Positions 10,814-31,134 of a stretch of DNA of 42,629 bases are shown here, piece after piece; the first letter of the stretch is position 1, and every line of letters begins with the position of its first letter. This stretch comes from Microbotryum silenes-acaulis. Lineage: Eukaryota; Basidiomycota; Microbotryomycetes; Microbotryales; Microbotryaceae. The notes under the pieces were generated by a model. The model did no database searches and was not told where the DNA came from. It saw only the letters and a list, made by a program, of their open reading frames with translations. The stretch covers positions 1-42,629 of the forward strand of contig QPFY01000038.1 of assembly GCA_003665825.1 (NCBI GenBank), given 5' to 3'. The position numbers and the translations under genes are program-made.

Positions 10814-12518
10814 TCAACGTTTCCTCCCCGGTCGACTAGGTCGTACAAATGTAGGCTTGTCTCCACCACCATCCCCAGTCGGTGTACTTTCCCCTGCTAC
10901 GGCTTGTTCGAATTCGGCGGCTACAAAAGCGTCGGTGATTTCTTCGGGTGACGAGGTTTCAAGCTTCAAGTGGATAGGGAAACAGACGTGCACGCTCAGT
11001 GTGCAAACCGGGCTCGAGAGTCGGGACTGGGATTTTCTCTTTGGTTTCAGTACTTACTCGTTTGGACACGTCGACGCCCAAGTTGGATGCCATCGTTCGG
11101 ACCGAATGGAAACTCGACGCGTAGATCATGCGCGACTTGATCGGGGACGTGGAGGGGCATGAGTAGATGAATACTGCGTAAAGGAGGATGAGCTTATGAG
11201 CCCATCAAATTCACGTAGGGGGTTCAGATGATGCTGTGATTCAAGCATCAACGCACCCGTTCCAGCCGAGTGTTTGTAGAAAGTGAAGCATGGTGCATCC
11301 TTTGGCAGTGCGAGGCTGGAGGGTTGTTCGGGCGAGGGAATGATGCGTTCCTCTTCGATCCGCTGTGGTTTGTGATTTGACAACCTTGTAGGTTAGCAAA
11401 TGAGTTTCCGAGTGGCGGGTGTAGCACCCAAACCCACCAGCTCGACTATCTCCTTGTCTCCAGCAACGAACGTCTTGATCAGCTCGGCGGCTTCATCGCT
11501 CCACCCGGTCCCCGCCTTCTTCCCCTCCGCTGAAGTCCCTTCGGTCGAGCCCGAAAGATCCAACATGCTCCTCGGCTGGTTCGCGTTTGGGCTCGTGTCG
11601 CCTTCTCGTCTCTCTTTGGCTTCGGCGGCTTTGATGTCGGCGATCTCTTGTTCCCTTGCGGTCAAGGGGGCGCTGGATTGTTGGGCCTTTAGATGATCCC
11701 TGTACGCGGCGAAGGTCAATTCATCCTAGTAGAAATGTGAGGTGGGAATAACGGTCAGTCTGGGATGTCGATGAACACCCGACCTGAAGAGGTCCCTATC
11801 GTACCTTTGTAGAAGCGAAAATGGAAGAAGAAAACCTCGAATCGCCTAGTGCCCGGACGAAGGATTGTCGGGACGAAGCGTAAAGCATTTTGGAGCGCAC
11901 GGGGGATGCATCGGGGACGTAGGAGATGAAGAGCCACGATTCTGGATTGCGGTTCCTTTAGGTCGAGATCCGTAAAGGTAGCAGGCGGACACCAAAGTAA
12001 AGTTGAATGCAAAGTGGGGCCCCAGCATGATATGAGAACGGGTGAGATGGAGCGGCATAAGAGAGCGACGGGGTTGATATTGATGAAGGGGTTATGAGAT
12101 CAAAGAGTGTGAGCTCTCGGGGACATTAGAGGGGAACGGGAGATGGCCGCACCTGTAGAGGAGGAAGCAGGGCGATTGGTCTTCACCGAGTGGGCTCAGC
12201 AGCTCAAAGTCTTGCTCGTCCGAGCCCTGCGCGTCGACTTGAGCGGCCGGGATGATTGTCTCTTGGTCGATGACGATCTAGAAGGTGTCAGAGTGAGAGA
12301 GAAAGAGCGTCAGTGGATGCGGTGACGAGCGGGCGGTGCGGCCGAGCTCGGGACCACGTCGTCGCCGTCACGGTACGTCACTCAGTGGCACAGACTGCCC
12401 AACATCAGGCCTGATCTGAGCTGACCTTGATGATGCGAACCGGTGAGTCGGGGCTCAAGGCGTTGGCCCATGTGTCAAGCAGATCCTTTGAGGGAACGAT
12501 TCCTGATGCAGCCGCCAT
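10814..12518 (-). CDS. Twinfilin (two ADF-H domains)
   Basis: Model complement(join(10814..10963,11058..11173,11257..11362,11438..11725,11805..11955,12153..12277,12426..12518)), 342 aa, every phase consistent. Twinfilin binds G-actin, caps barbed ends and aids filament turnover. First ADF-H domain: start [67 protein letters not shown] charged linker ([18 protein letters not shown]) follows. Second ADF-H domain: [46 protein letters not shown]. The tail ends [14 protein letters not shown], the basic C-terminal peptide known in this family to contact capping protein and phosphoinositides. Length fits the family (about 330-350 aa). It shares a divergent upstream region with mitochondrial IF-2. 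Confidence 0.95.
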
Positions 12519-13157
12519 TCTGTGGTGTGCGGGTGTGGAAAAGGCGAGCGAGGGCGGGCTGGGCACTGCAACCGACCGCCGAACCGGGCTCGGAATCGGG
12601 ACAGGCGGTGCACGGACCGCGCGTCCGGCCGGTCGAAAGGCGGCAACAGGCGGCGACAGGCGGCGACAGGCGGCGACAAGACCGCAACAGGGACCTGGGA
12701 AACACAACTGACCGCGGCCACGCATCAGCTACGCGTGATCGCGCTTCCTTCGCCGCACCTAACTCCAAGTCTGCGCTTCAAAAACAGATCCAGAAACCCA
12801 ACCCGTCTGGTATCGATTTGGACTCGCCCAGAGTACCTTCCGGCTTGCGCAACCAGCCCCGCGCCTTGGACCGCGCCAACGCCGGTCTCGCTGCGAAGTA
12901 ACGATCCGTCTCGATCCGAACGGGATAGCGTCGCCGGTCTCAGCCTTTGCCGAACCTTGACTTGATACACTTGGGCGTTTCAGGTTGTAGCATCCGATCC
13001 AACCCTGTCTGGATTCCGACGGGTTTTCCAGAGGAACTACGTCCAGTTCGCTCCGTAGACACAAGCCGGGCGCCGTTTGACGATCGCCTTGGGCAGATAT
13101 CTGTACATCGCTCGCTCACCAACCATTCATGTACTTGGATGCCACGCAGCCACGACG
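12519..13157. promoter_or_regulatory. Divergent promoter region, twinfilin / mitochondrial IF-2
   Basis: About 640 bases between divergent starts. It includes a 10-bp tandem repeat (12641-12680). Long open frames in the left part have no motif and are probably chance frames of GC-rich DNA. Specific regulatory sites were not identified. Confidence 0.4.
12641..12680. repeat. 10-bp tandem repeat, four copies
   Basis: Units CGGCAACAGG, CGGCGACAGG, CGGCGACAGG, CGGCGACAAG lie end to end in the twinfilin/IF-2 intergenic region, about 120 bases upstream of the twinfilin start. Confidence 0.85.
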
Positions 13158-16054
13158 ATGAATTCAAGAGCATTGATATCGAGATGCAGTTGCACAATCG
13201 CATCTTCGCGATCGCTGGCTAATACCCGACACCACCCCGCTTTGGCCTCTTCGAACTTCTGCTCCTCATCGTCGACCTCGATCCCGGCGCCGAGACCCTT
13301 CTCGTCGTCGAATCCCAGCTCAGCGGCCTTCTCAGACTACCGAGATCGGAATCAAGACCGCGACCGAGACCGTGCTTATGATCAAGATCCGAGAGGGAAT
13401 GACCAGAACCGAGGCAGGGACGATACCCGCCCTACCCAATCCTACCCTGCCAGGAGGAACCCAACCTCTCCGACGTCCTCGCTCTCGTCGTCCACGTCAT
13501 CACCATCATCGACCTTCTCAGCTCGCGAATTGTCGGCCCAATACCCCTTGAGGTCCAACTCCATCAAACACACTCGCCACGACTCGGACAGACCTACGCC
13601 GACGTTGCAACCTCGTGTCGGACGAGCCCTTCGCGAATGGCAGAAATTGTCACCCGAGGAAAGGAAGCGCGAGGACAGGGCTCGCGAAAGGCTGCTCCGA
13701 ACGATGAGCCCCGAGAAGCTGTACGCCTTGGAGAGAGAACGCGCGAGGTTGATTCAGACCAAGTTCGAAAAGAGGGATGCCGAAGAGAGGCAGCGATTGC
13801 TCAATAGTGCTAAGAACGTGGGAGCGACAGGGGTCGTCAGGAGGGTGAGCCAATTGACATCGACGTTGCCGCTCGGGAACAGCCGAGAGATGGTGCCCGG
13901 CCGAGTCAACTCTCGGCTGTTGACGTACAGGAACTCGGACCGAAATGCGGTACGCCCCGTTGTCCGGGGCGGAGTGCAACCCTCTTCCTCGGCCCAACGT
14001 AGAGCGGCTAGGAAACAACCTCGAGCCCTCAAAAAAGTCACCCTCCCCACCACCGTTCGTCTCGAAAATCTCACGCGCATCCTCGGAGTACGGCTACCAA
14101 CCTTGCAAAAGGCGATGCAACGCATCGGACTGGACAACGTCCGACCCGAGCGCCTCTTGACCGCCGAGGACGCCTCCCTCGTTGCTCTCGAACTCAACTT
14201 TGATCCCACCGTCGACGACGAGGCCGCCTTCGATCTTTACCCCTTACCCATCCTCGACGAAATCGAGCGACCGCTGAGGCCACCGATCACAGGCATCTTT
14301 GGGCACGTCGATCATGGCAAGACTTCTTTGCTCGACGCACTGAGGCAAACCACCGTTGCCAAGGGTGAAGCGGGAGGGATCACACAACACATCGGTGCAT
14401 TCGAAGTCGAGGTCGATGCCATCGTTCGCAACCTCAGCAAGGGCGGCAAGGACGGTACCGTTCCCACTCCGTCTTCGATCGAGCCCGACTCAGGCGCGAC
14501 CATTACATTCCTGGACACGCCCGGCCATGCTGCGTTCACGGCCATGCGAGAACGTGGAGCAAGTGTGACCGACGTCGTCGTACTCGTCGTCGCTGCTGAT
14601 GACGGCGTGAAACCTCAAACCGAGGAAGTCATCGGTCTCATCAAGAGTGCCGATGTCGGCGTCGTGGTCGCCATCACTAAAGTTGACAAACCTGGAGTAG
14701 ATACGGTAAGCTTCCACGCATTGTTGCGGTCATTCGATCCTCGCTGACATTGCTGAGAGCTCATCTGCATCAGCTCAAGGTCAAGCAAGAACTGATGGCG
14801 GCCGGCGTGGAGATTGAAGATTTCGGCGGCGACATCCCCTGCGTTGAGGTATCCTCTGTCACTGGGCAAGGTCTCCCCACCCTCGTCGAGACAATCTCTG
14901 CGATCGCCGAGATCCGCGAATTGCGTGCCGAGCGATCCGGCCGAGTCGAAGGTCGCGTCATCGAGTCCAGGGTCGAGAAAGGGCGAGGTAACGTTGCGAC
15001 CGTCTTGGTGATGCGGGGTTGCTTGAGAGCGAGCGCCAGTCTCGTCGCGGGGACGACCTGGTGTCGAGTTCGATCGCTCATCCCTCCGACGGGCAAAGCG
15101 GTCTCACTCGTTTACCCTGGCCAACCGATCGAGGTGACGGGATGGAAAGATTTGCCTAGCGCGGGCGACCTCGTCCTGGAAGCCGTCAACGAGGACGAGG
15201 CTAAGCGAGCGGTCACGAACCGCGTCAAGAAGATCGAACAACAGAAGCTTTGGGAAGAGGTTGAAGTCATCAATGAGAAGCGCAAGGTTGATTCGGAGGT
15301 GGAGCTTATCCGGAGGGAGGAAGAGGCCAAAGCCAAAGCCAGAGGGCTGCGTAGGAACGCCGTGATGTACGCTGGACAGGCTGCGGTCGAGGAATTGACG
15401 GGCGGTGAAGGTGAGGGTGTCAAGGAGTTGATCCTCCTCATCAAGGCCGATGTCAGTGGTACAGTCGAGGCCGTCGTTGGATCGCTCGAAGGGATCGGCA
15501 ACTCGGAAGCCAAGGTCAAGATCGTCAGCTCGGGTGTCGGCGATGTGCAGGAGTCGGACATTGAGATGGCCCGAGCGATAGGTGGCGCCGTCGTTGCGTT
15601 CAACGTGCGCACCCCTGCATCCGTCATGAAACTCGCCGCTCGACCGCCACATCCCGTTGCCGTCTACGCCTCATCTATCATCTATCGCCTCGTCGATGCG
15701 ATTCGGGCCGCTGTGGCCGACTTACTCCCCAAGACGATCGAGGTGCGCGTTCACGGTGAAGCGCTCGTCCAGCAACTTTTCTCCATCACCATCAAGGGTG
15801 TCAAGGTCCCCAAGGTCGTCGCTGGGTCCAAGATCTCGAACGGGGTCTTCCAAAAGACTCGAAAGGCTCGCGTGGTGAGGAATGGTGAAGTCATCTTTAC
15901 TGGGACTGTGGATACGCTCAAGCACGTCAAGAAGGACGTGACCGAACTCACCAAGGGAGTCGAGTGTGGAATTGCTTTGGAAGGTTTCGAAGGCTTCCAG
16001 GAGCAAGACTTGATTCAGAGTATCGAGGAGATCGAAGTAGCGAGAACTCTCTAG
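13158..16054 (+). CDS. IFM1: Mitochondrial translation initiation factor IF-2
   Basis: Model join(13158..14705,14774..16054), 942 aa. This GTPase brings initiator tRNA to the mitochondrial small subunit. ATG 13158 gives [20 protein letters not shown], a plausible mitochondrial presequence; an in-frame ATG at 13077 would add 27 residues. Residues about 70-130 are low-complexity Arg/Asp/Gln/Ser. The IF2 N-domain region ([20 protein letters not shown]) precedes the G domain: GHVDHGKT at residue 382, [16 protein letters not shown] at about 453, and TKVD for G4 (Thr in place of Asn; as I recall this also occurs in other fungal mitochondrial IF-2). After the 68-bp intron come domain II ([21 protein letters not shown]), domain III ([20 protein letters not shown]) and the C-terminal domain. 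Longer than yeast Ifm1 mainly by the N-terminal extension. No frame break. Confidence 0.96.
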
Positions 16055-16174
16055 TAGCTTTGATAATGATATAACAATCTCATCTCCGACAACAACGTTA
16101 TATATCGCAATATAGAGATCCAACTGCCCATAGGGGTCAAGCTCTATACACCAGGGCTAGTATCGTCGTCTCAC

Positions 16175-25813
<9,639 letters not shown>

Positions 25814-26042
25814 GGTTCGTACAGCGAGGCGAGCGTCCTGCGACCAATCAGATGGTCCACACCGGCAAGACGAGAGAGAGCTAACCGGGGTTCGGCCGGC
25901 CCCCAGCAGTACCGAAGGCGTCTCCACTCTTCTCCACTCCCAGCACGCCTTGAAGTTGGCTGACCCGACTACATGTGAAAAATCGGTCTCCCTACTTTCT
26001 ACAAAATCTACTATCTTGCCTATTACACAACAAAAACCCTTC

Positions 26043-26988
26043 TTAATCATCTCGCTCCTCCCGGAATCGAGGATTTTCATCGACAAAGCCCCCCATGCCT
26101 GTCGGGACTTCTTGCTGAGCGTTGCCATAATGATCGCCCCGGTAGAGATCGTCCTGCTCTTGCTGCCGTGTGATCTCGAGCGCCTTGATATGACCCCATC
26201 CTCCTCGGCCTGCGTCGAATTCTTGTCGGAACTCGTCTCGTACTGGATGGGAGTAATGTTGTAAAAGTCAGTCGAAGGCCGCCACGGTCGAGCCCCCACA
26301 CCAAAAGAAAGACTGACCCTGTCCTCCAGATTTGCCTCGACCGTATTGCCTATTGTCGAGGTATCCCGGATCAAGATCGGCTCGAATCAATCGTTCGTCG
26401 AGTTTGGTGTTGGACACGTATCGCAACGATGCCAGCGCGTGTTCGTGGTGGAAATATCTGATCGGTGCGATGATTCGCCGAGAGGAGAATATAGCCAGGA
26501 ATGAGGAGGAAGAACTTGTCAGCTCGACAGGTCCTCTGGGTGACCGCACACCAGCAACTGGACTGACTCGACAAAGCAGAAACCACACGGGGTCTTTGTG
26601 TTGCGGTCAAGACCCATGATGATGCGCTTGACTTCTCCGACCCGACTAAAGAGCTCGTAGATCTGTTCCTCCGTCGTCTGCGTGGGCCAGCACCACGTGA
26701 AAGGTTGGTGGTCAACTGTTACTTCGAGTGCAACACATGTGCATAGTGCACGCAAAGCTGGACGCACAAAAAAGGACAGGTTGCCGACATAGACCGTCGA
26801 CGACACGGCGAGGTTGGCATGCTGCATGTCGATCGACAGCGGCGAGCGGCTATCCCGGTACGACGACCAGCACGACAGAGCTTGGCAAACCGTGGTCTGT
26901 GTAGTGAATTGTTATATCAGCACACTACCCGTTGAGATGCTAGGGCGTGTAACGAGAAGGTGCAGGAGGAGGCTCAAGGACTGACCAT
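26043..26988 (-). CDS. CBC2: Nuclear cap-binding protein subunit 2 (CBP20), one frame break
   Basis: Model complement(join(26043..26243,26318..26457,26568..26677,26768..26896,26986..26988)). It binds the 5' cap of nuclear mRNA as the RRM subunit of the cap-binding complex. The first exon appears to be only ATG, followed by a GTCAGT intron. Exon 2 gives [10 protein letters not shown] and [11 protein letters not shown] (RNP2). Exon 3 gives [17 protein letters not shown] and [16 protein letters not shown] (RNP1). Exon 4 gives [13 protein letters not shown] and [11 protein letters not shown]. Exon 5 gives VRDEFRQE, then [11 protein letters not shown] and [15 protein letters not shown]. Within exon 5 a run of three T (26220-26222 plus strand) should be two for the frame to hold, so as given the protein breaks after FRQE. 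Conservation after the break favours a consensus error. Confidence 0.9.
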
Positions 26989-27439
26989 GGTGAACAGCGT
27001 GGACGACTGGGTAGGTCCGTTCTCCAGAGGCAAGGACTCGGATAACAATGGTGTACGATGCGAACGAGTGGAAACGATCCGAATAGAGTAGAGAGCTGCG
27101 CTGGCAATTGAGTGTCGGATGCGAATCGCTGATCGTTGCGAGAGAGAAACGTAGAGCAGCGCGGCAGCCGGCCGGTGCACTTTGAGCCACCTTGAGCCGG
27201 CTGAGACACATCTCCGAGAGTCTCCAATTTTGGTAAGGGACCTGGGAAAAAAGGCTTCAGATTTAGCTGCTGAAAAATCGGGTACTGTTATTTATGCTTA
27301 TGATGCTCAAACATTTCAATTAGTTAATAATAAACTTTTTTTTTTAGGACGCTGCACTATCAGGAAACGTTCCGGCAGAAGTCGCTTGATTTGCACAGTA
27401 CATCTTGTCTGGTTCGGTATGGTACCAGTTCCCAACTTC
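26989..27439. other. Region upstream of CBC2 with AT-rich insert
   Basis: About 450 bases between the CBC2 start and the stop of the next minus-strand gene. The left part should be the CBC2 promoter. The right part contains a sharply AT-rich block described separately. Confidence 0.5.
27228..27348 (+). other. Probable nuclear mitochondrial DNA fragment (intron endonuclease piece)
   Basis: An AT-rich block of about 110 bp in GC-rich surroundings, ending in T10. One frame reads LGKKASDLAAEKSGTVIYAY and then DAQTFQLVNNKLFF. The GKK-S module followed by a (V/I)Y-YD-TF-LV pattern resembles the C-terminal DNA-binding modules of mitochondrial GIY-YIG intron endonucleases. Seen: composition and frame. 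Inferred: mitochondrial origin. There is no start or stop of its own, so I do not call it a gene. Confidence 0.55.
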
Positions 27440-28614
27440 TTACAACCTGGCTCGCTCCCACCGCCCCTTGACCGGGTTCAAGCCAAACTCCTCCCAAAAC
27501 TCTCTCGAATCGAGCGCTCGACCGATCACCTCGGGCGTCCGGGGAAGTGCTCGCACATTGTGCTCCCTCAACAGCTCCCTCACCCAATCACCGGCATCCT
27601 TAACCGCCTTTTCTGCCGAAGGTTCAACGGCCCAGGCCGAGGCAAGATCCCACCAGTCGTACACTCGCAAGTCGGTCAGAAGGTAACGGCGACCGAGGAA
27701 TCCTTTTGACGACTCCGGTCCCTTAGCGGGCTCTGCAGCAGAGACGCTTGAGCTCGACATCGAAGGCGATAGATGGACTGCAATCACGGCTCGAGCAACG
27801 TCAAGGCCGTGGATAAAGTGTACCGAGCCCTTGGCCCCGAGCGCTGCCTTGGACGGAGCAATCCTTTGAAACCAATTGGCCGGGTCGCGCGTGCCGCCCT
27901 GATTCAATGAACAAGAGAACAGTGAGCGAAGGGGAACTTGTAGAGTACAGCTACGTCTGGCTCGTGGCTTGAAGACTTCACAGCCTACACGACGTACCCA
28001 AAGACCGCACAAGTTGAGCACGACCGCATCGGCTCGGAGCGAGAGCAGTTCGTCCTCAGCGATCGCCCTCGGGTTGTCGGTCGCGTACTCGGAGTGCCTC
28101 GTCGTCCATTCAAACTTTTGGCTCTTCGAGTCGACCGCTGACTTTTCATTTAAGCTGCCGGGTGTTTGCGATGCTGCCGCCAAGGTTGGTCCACCCTGTT
28201 ATGTCGCGGTAGCGAACCGGGGCGATGGCGCTTAGCTCAGCCTCTCGCTCGCGAACTCCTGAGTTGCACAAGTATGCGCTTGCCCACACTCACGTCGTAG
28301 ATACCAGTACTACCCAGCTGAATCCACTTGACCGATCCATGTTCATTCTCATACCGTTCCACCAAACGCCTCATCCCTTGCCCCTTGAGCGGGAACACGA
28401 TCAACACCGTCTTGGCCCTCGGCAGCGCATCGTACTGTGTATCGTCATCACTCTCACTATCCCAGACCCACTTCAATGTCCCGTCCCGGCCATCGCGAGT
28501 CGTTGCAACGTGCGAGATAGACGAGTCCTCGAGTAAGGGCTTGAGGAACGTGTAGGTCCACCCACCGCCGAGAACGAGCAGGTCGACGGAAGTGTTGGAG
28601 GAGGTGAGGGACAT
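27440..28614 (-). CDS. NAD(P)-binding Rossmann protein, atypical SDR/YeeZ-like
   Basis: Model complement(join(27440..27898,27998..28195,28294..28614)), 325 aa, all joins phase 0. Near the N-terminus VDLLVLGGGWTYTFLKPLL is a glycine-rich dinucleotide-binding motif. Next come PRAKTVLIVFPLKG, QLGSTGIYD, a middle region with NLCGLWGGTRDPANWF, and SVHFIHGLDVARAVIAV near the substrate side. This order is found in atypical short-chain dehydrogenases/epimerases of the YeeZ type, whose substrate is generally unknown. The classic YxxxK pair was not seen clearly. An alternative upstream ATG at 28662 would add 16 residues. A role in metabolism is inferred only from fold. Confidence 0.75.
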
Positions 28615-29160
28615 CGTCTTGGGGGTGAATAAGTCCACTAGGTGTGAGAGGCACTGCATCAAAAGAGTGCTGAGGTGTAGGTTTAGCGGAGGGGTGAGAG
28701 GCCAAGGGGTGAGAGCCCAAGGGGCGCCTTGCCCATGACGAGCGCCTGCAGCGATCGCCCGGCGATCGGGGGATTATACGATCGGACGCATGGGGGGGGG
28801 CACTCGTGTGGGGCGGGCGGCTGTGATGTTTACGCTGGGAAATTCGCACGCCGATGACTGTCTACATCGCCATATATTGCTTATAGGCAGTTAAAGTCAC
28901 CTCATGAACTGCATATCGGCAAGCATGGTAATCTAGAATTCTTGAGCCACAATTGTATTTGCTTGCAGGGTCAGAATCTGACCGAAGTCAACGCATGATC
29001 CCGCGACCTCGCTTCGAACGTATAGTAATGACTTTGTACATTGATGATCAAATGAAGTCTGAATTGATATACAGCAGACGGCGGCGCATACGAAAGCTCG
29101 GTATGCTACACTAGAAAAACGAAACCATTATCAATTGTCCTTGTAGGAAGTTTGAAACAT
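28615..29160. other. Intergenic, nothing recognised
   Basis: About 550 bases between two minus-strand genes. The part from 28850 to 29150 is AT-richer than the surroundings and should hold the 3' end of the CHRD gene. No gene was seen. Confidence 0.4.
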
Positions 29161-29963
29161 CTAGTACGATGTGCCGGTAAGCGTGAGCTGGCCACGGATA
29201 GCACCGGCGAGGTAGCTGGCGGTGTGGGTGTCGGTGAAGAAGCCGGGAGGGTTCTGCTCGATCTGGGCAAGTGTGAAGTTCGTTCCGGTCTATGAAAGGA
29301 AGGGTATGGCATCCTGGTCAGCACACTGCCTGGTAGACAAGAACATGTGGGGAACACCAGCTCTAAAAAGTTGAAGGCTCACGTCGGTTCCGTTGGGAGC
29401 GAGACCAGTGGTGAAGGGCCCTTGGAGGCAGCCGATCGAGACACGTCGACCAAACTCATCGATAGGGGAGGTGATGGTAGGATTGGGGAACGCGATCCTA
29501 GGGGGGCCGTTGCGGCCGTAGACAGCTTGGTGGATGTGGGTCGCCGTCTTGGCAGGTGAGCTGTAGTTGCCCGAGACGAACACGGTGATGTTGTAGCAGA
29601 TGATCTCTTGTCGAGCATTGATACCGTAGTTGAACCATCCGTAAGCTCCAGGCTCGCCAGGAGTGGGAGTCGAGTTCGCGTTGACACTGTTGGGTCCAGG
29701 AGGAAACGAGGAGGCAGCATTAGCGAGCGACCCTAAGCGGCCGGACCCTGCGTGTGGGGAACTCACACTTGATCAGGCGTGGCATACGCAGAGTACGTCG
29801 AAGTGAAGTCAAAAACACCATTCGAGATATACTGGCTGTTGGGCTTGTACACCCCCTTGCCCGAGTCGTGGCTCTTCTTGCCCTTGCCGTCGTTCTCGGG
29901 CACAGGGGCCGCGAAGGCGGAGAGGATGGGGAGCACGGTGGCGAGGATGGCGACGGTCTTCAT
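29161..29963 (-). CDS. Secreted CHRD-domain protein
   Basis: Model complement(join(29161..29289,29383..29686,29767..29963)), 209 aa. MKTVAILATVLPILSAFAAP is a clear signal peptide. A short Lys/Gly-rich segment (NDGKGKKSHDSGKG) may be a processing region. The body has GAYGWFNYGINARQEIICYN, TATHIHQAVYGRNGPPRIAF and, after the last intron, FTLAQIEQNPPGFFTDTHTA and GAIRGQL, which fit the CHRD domain. N-glycosylation sequons are visible (NIT-NYS area). The protein is probably secreted or wall-associated; its role is unknown. Splice phases are consistent. An in-frame ATG at 30023 lies upstream, but the signal peptide fits the start used. Confidence 0.85.
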
Positions 29964-31134
29964 AATGGTGAGTGGTGTACGAGGGAATATGAGGTGAGGA
30001 GTGATGAGAAGGAAGCTAAGCAAGGTGAGTCGGAGGAAGGTGGAAACGATAACGACGAGACGGTAATGCGTAAGCTCGAGGCCGAACTGGGCAGCAAGGC
30101 AGAAATGTCGTCATGGGGACCCGAATCATACGACGGTGCGATGCAGCCAGCAAGCAGTCCACGGAGGTGAACCCAGAGAGCTGTGAGCAAACTGATGTTG
30201 CCAAGGAAATACTCCAGGTTCCGAGGGGCCCTCCGGCACCCCGCCGATGACAGCGGACCTGCCTCCAAGGGCCGATGGCGCCTGCAGCCAATGCTCTCTT
30301 GAATGCGAGGTTGACGCGCCTCACGTCACCCGACTTGCCACCCACCGAGCTCCTGATTATCGAGCGTGTTCCCATCGCCAGCGAGCGGGAAATATTGGAA
30401 AGTTGGTGGACTGCTGAGTTAAAATGTTGCTACCAGTAGCATATGCACAAACTTGATGTAATCCGGCTGCATACCAACTACAAATCAGTAGAGCGCGCGG
30501 GCGGGATCGGTCATAGGGGTCGTCGCTGGAAGTGTCCAAGCCGCCCAAGCTTTGCCAAGCCGATCAAAACCCAGGCGGATCGAACGACCAGGCGTGCCTG
30601 GGCGCTGCCAGGTCAAATTCGCTCACGGTGCGATCCGCAGCAGCAGAATTGGCTCCTCTTGCTTAATTAAAACGTGCATGATTCTTCTGCTGCAAAGTGA
30701 CTTGGGCCCAGCTCCGTAGCGTACGGTCACAAAGCGGTGCACAATGCTTGTACGGTGCACGTGCGAGCAGCAAGCGCAACCGGGAGCCTGGGGCAGGCGG
30801 CTAATCTTCACGGCAATCTTGTGCAAGGGGGGACCATTTAACTCGGACATGAAAATAAGGCGCAGACCCAGAGTGGGCAGTTTCCATCAGGTAGACATAC
30901 TTGAACCTCTCAAGATAAAACATCGCTTGCAGTTTAGCGCTCTCAACTGGGCTCGCCGCGCATCCAGTTGAGTGGAGCGGAAGCTCCGATCGTCATATGT
31001 GTACGGAACGGAAGAGAACCCGAGACTACTAGGTGGAACCTGCCCGAATGGATTCATCCGTTACACAGTGCTTGTTCATCCGAGCAAGCAAAAACAAACT
31101 CATGCGAGGTCAATATATCCTCCCAAGCTACCGA
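29964..31134. other. 1.2-kb intergenic region, no gene seen
   Basis: Upstream of the CHRD gene and downstream of the Alba-type gene. Frames longer than 60 codons exist but have no motif and lack supporting splice phases. Confidence 0.4.

Noticed and set aside
10545..11162. 205-aa plus-strand frame
   Set aside because: Antisense to twinfilin exons 6 and 7, whose splice phases and motifs are clear.
12405..12965. Several 90-150 aa frames on both strands around the twinfilin start
   Set aside because: GC-rich chance frames, partly from the 10-bp tandem repeat; no domain seen.
15104..15652. 182-aa and 171-aa minus-strand frames
   Set aside because: Antisense shadows of mitochondrial IF-2.
28790..28800. 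Run of ten G as a possible regulatory element
   Set aside because: An isolated homopolymer with no partner tracts for a quadruplex; no evidence of function.
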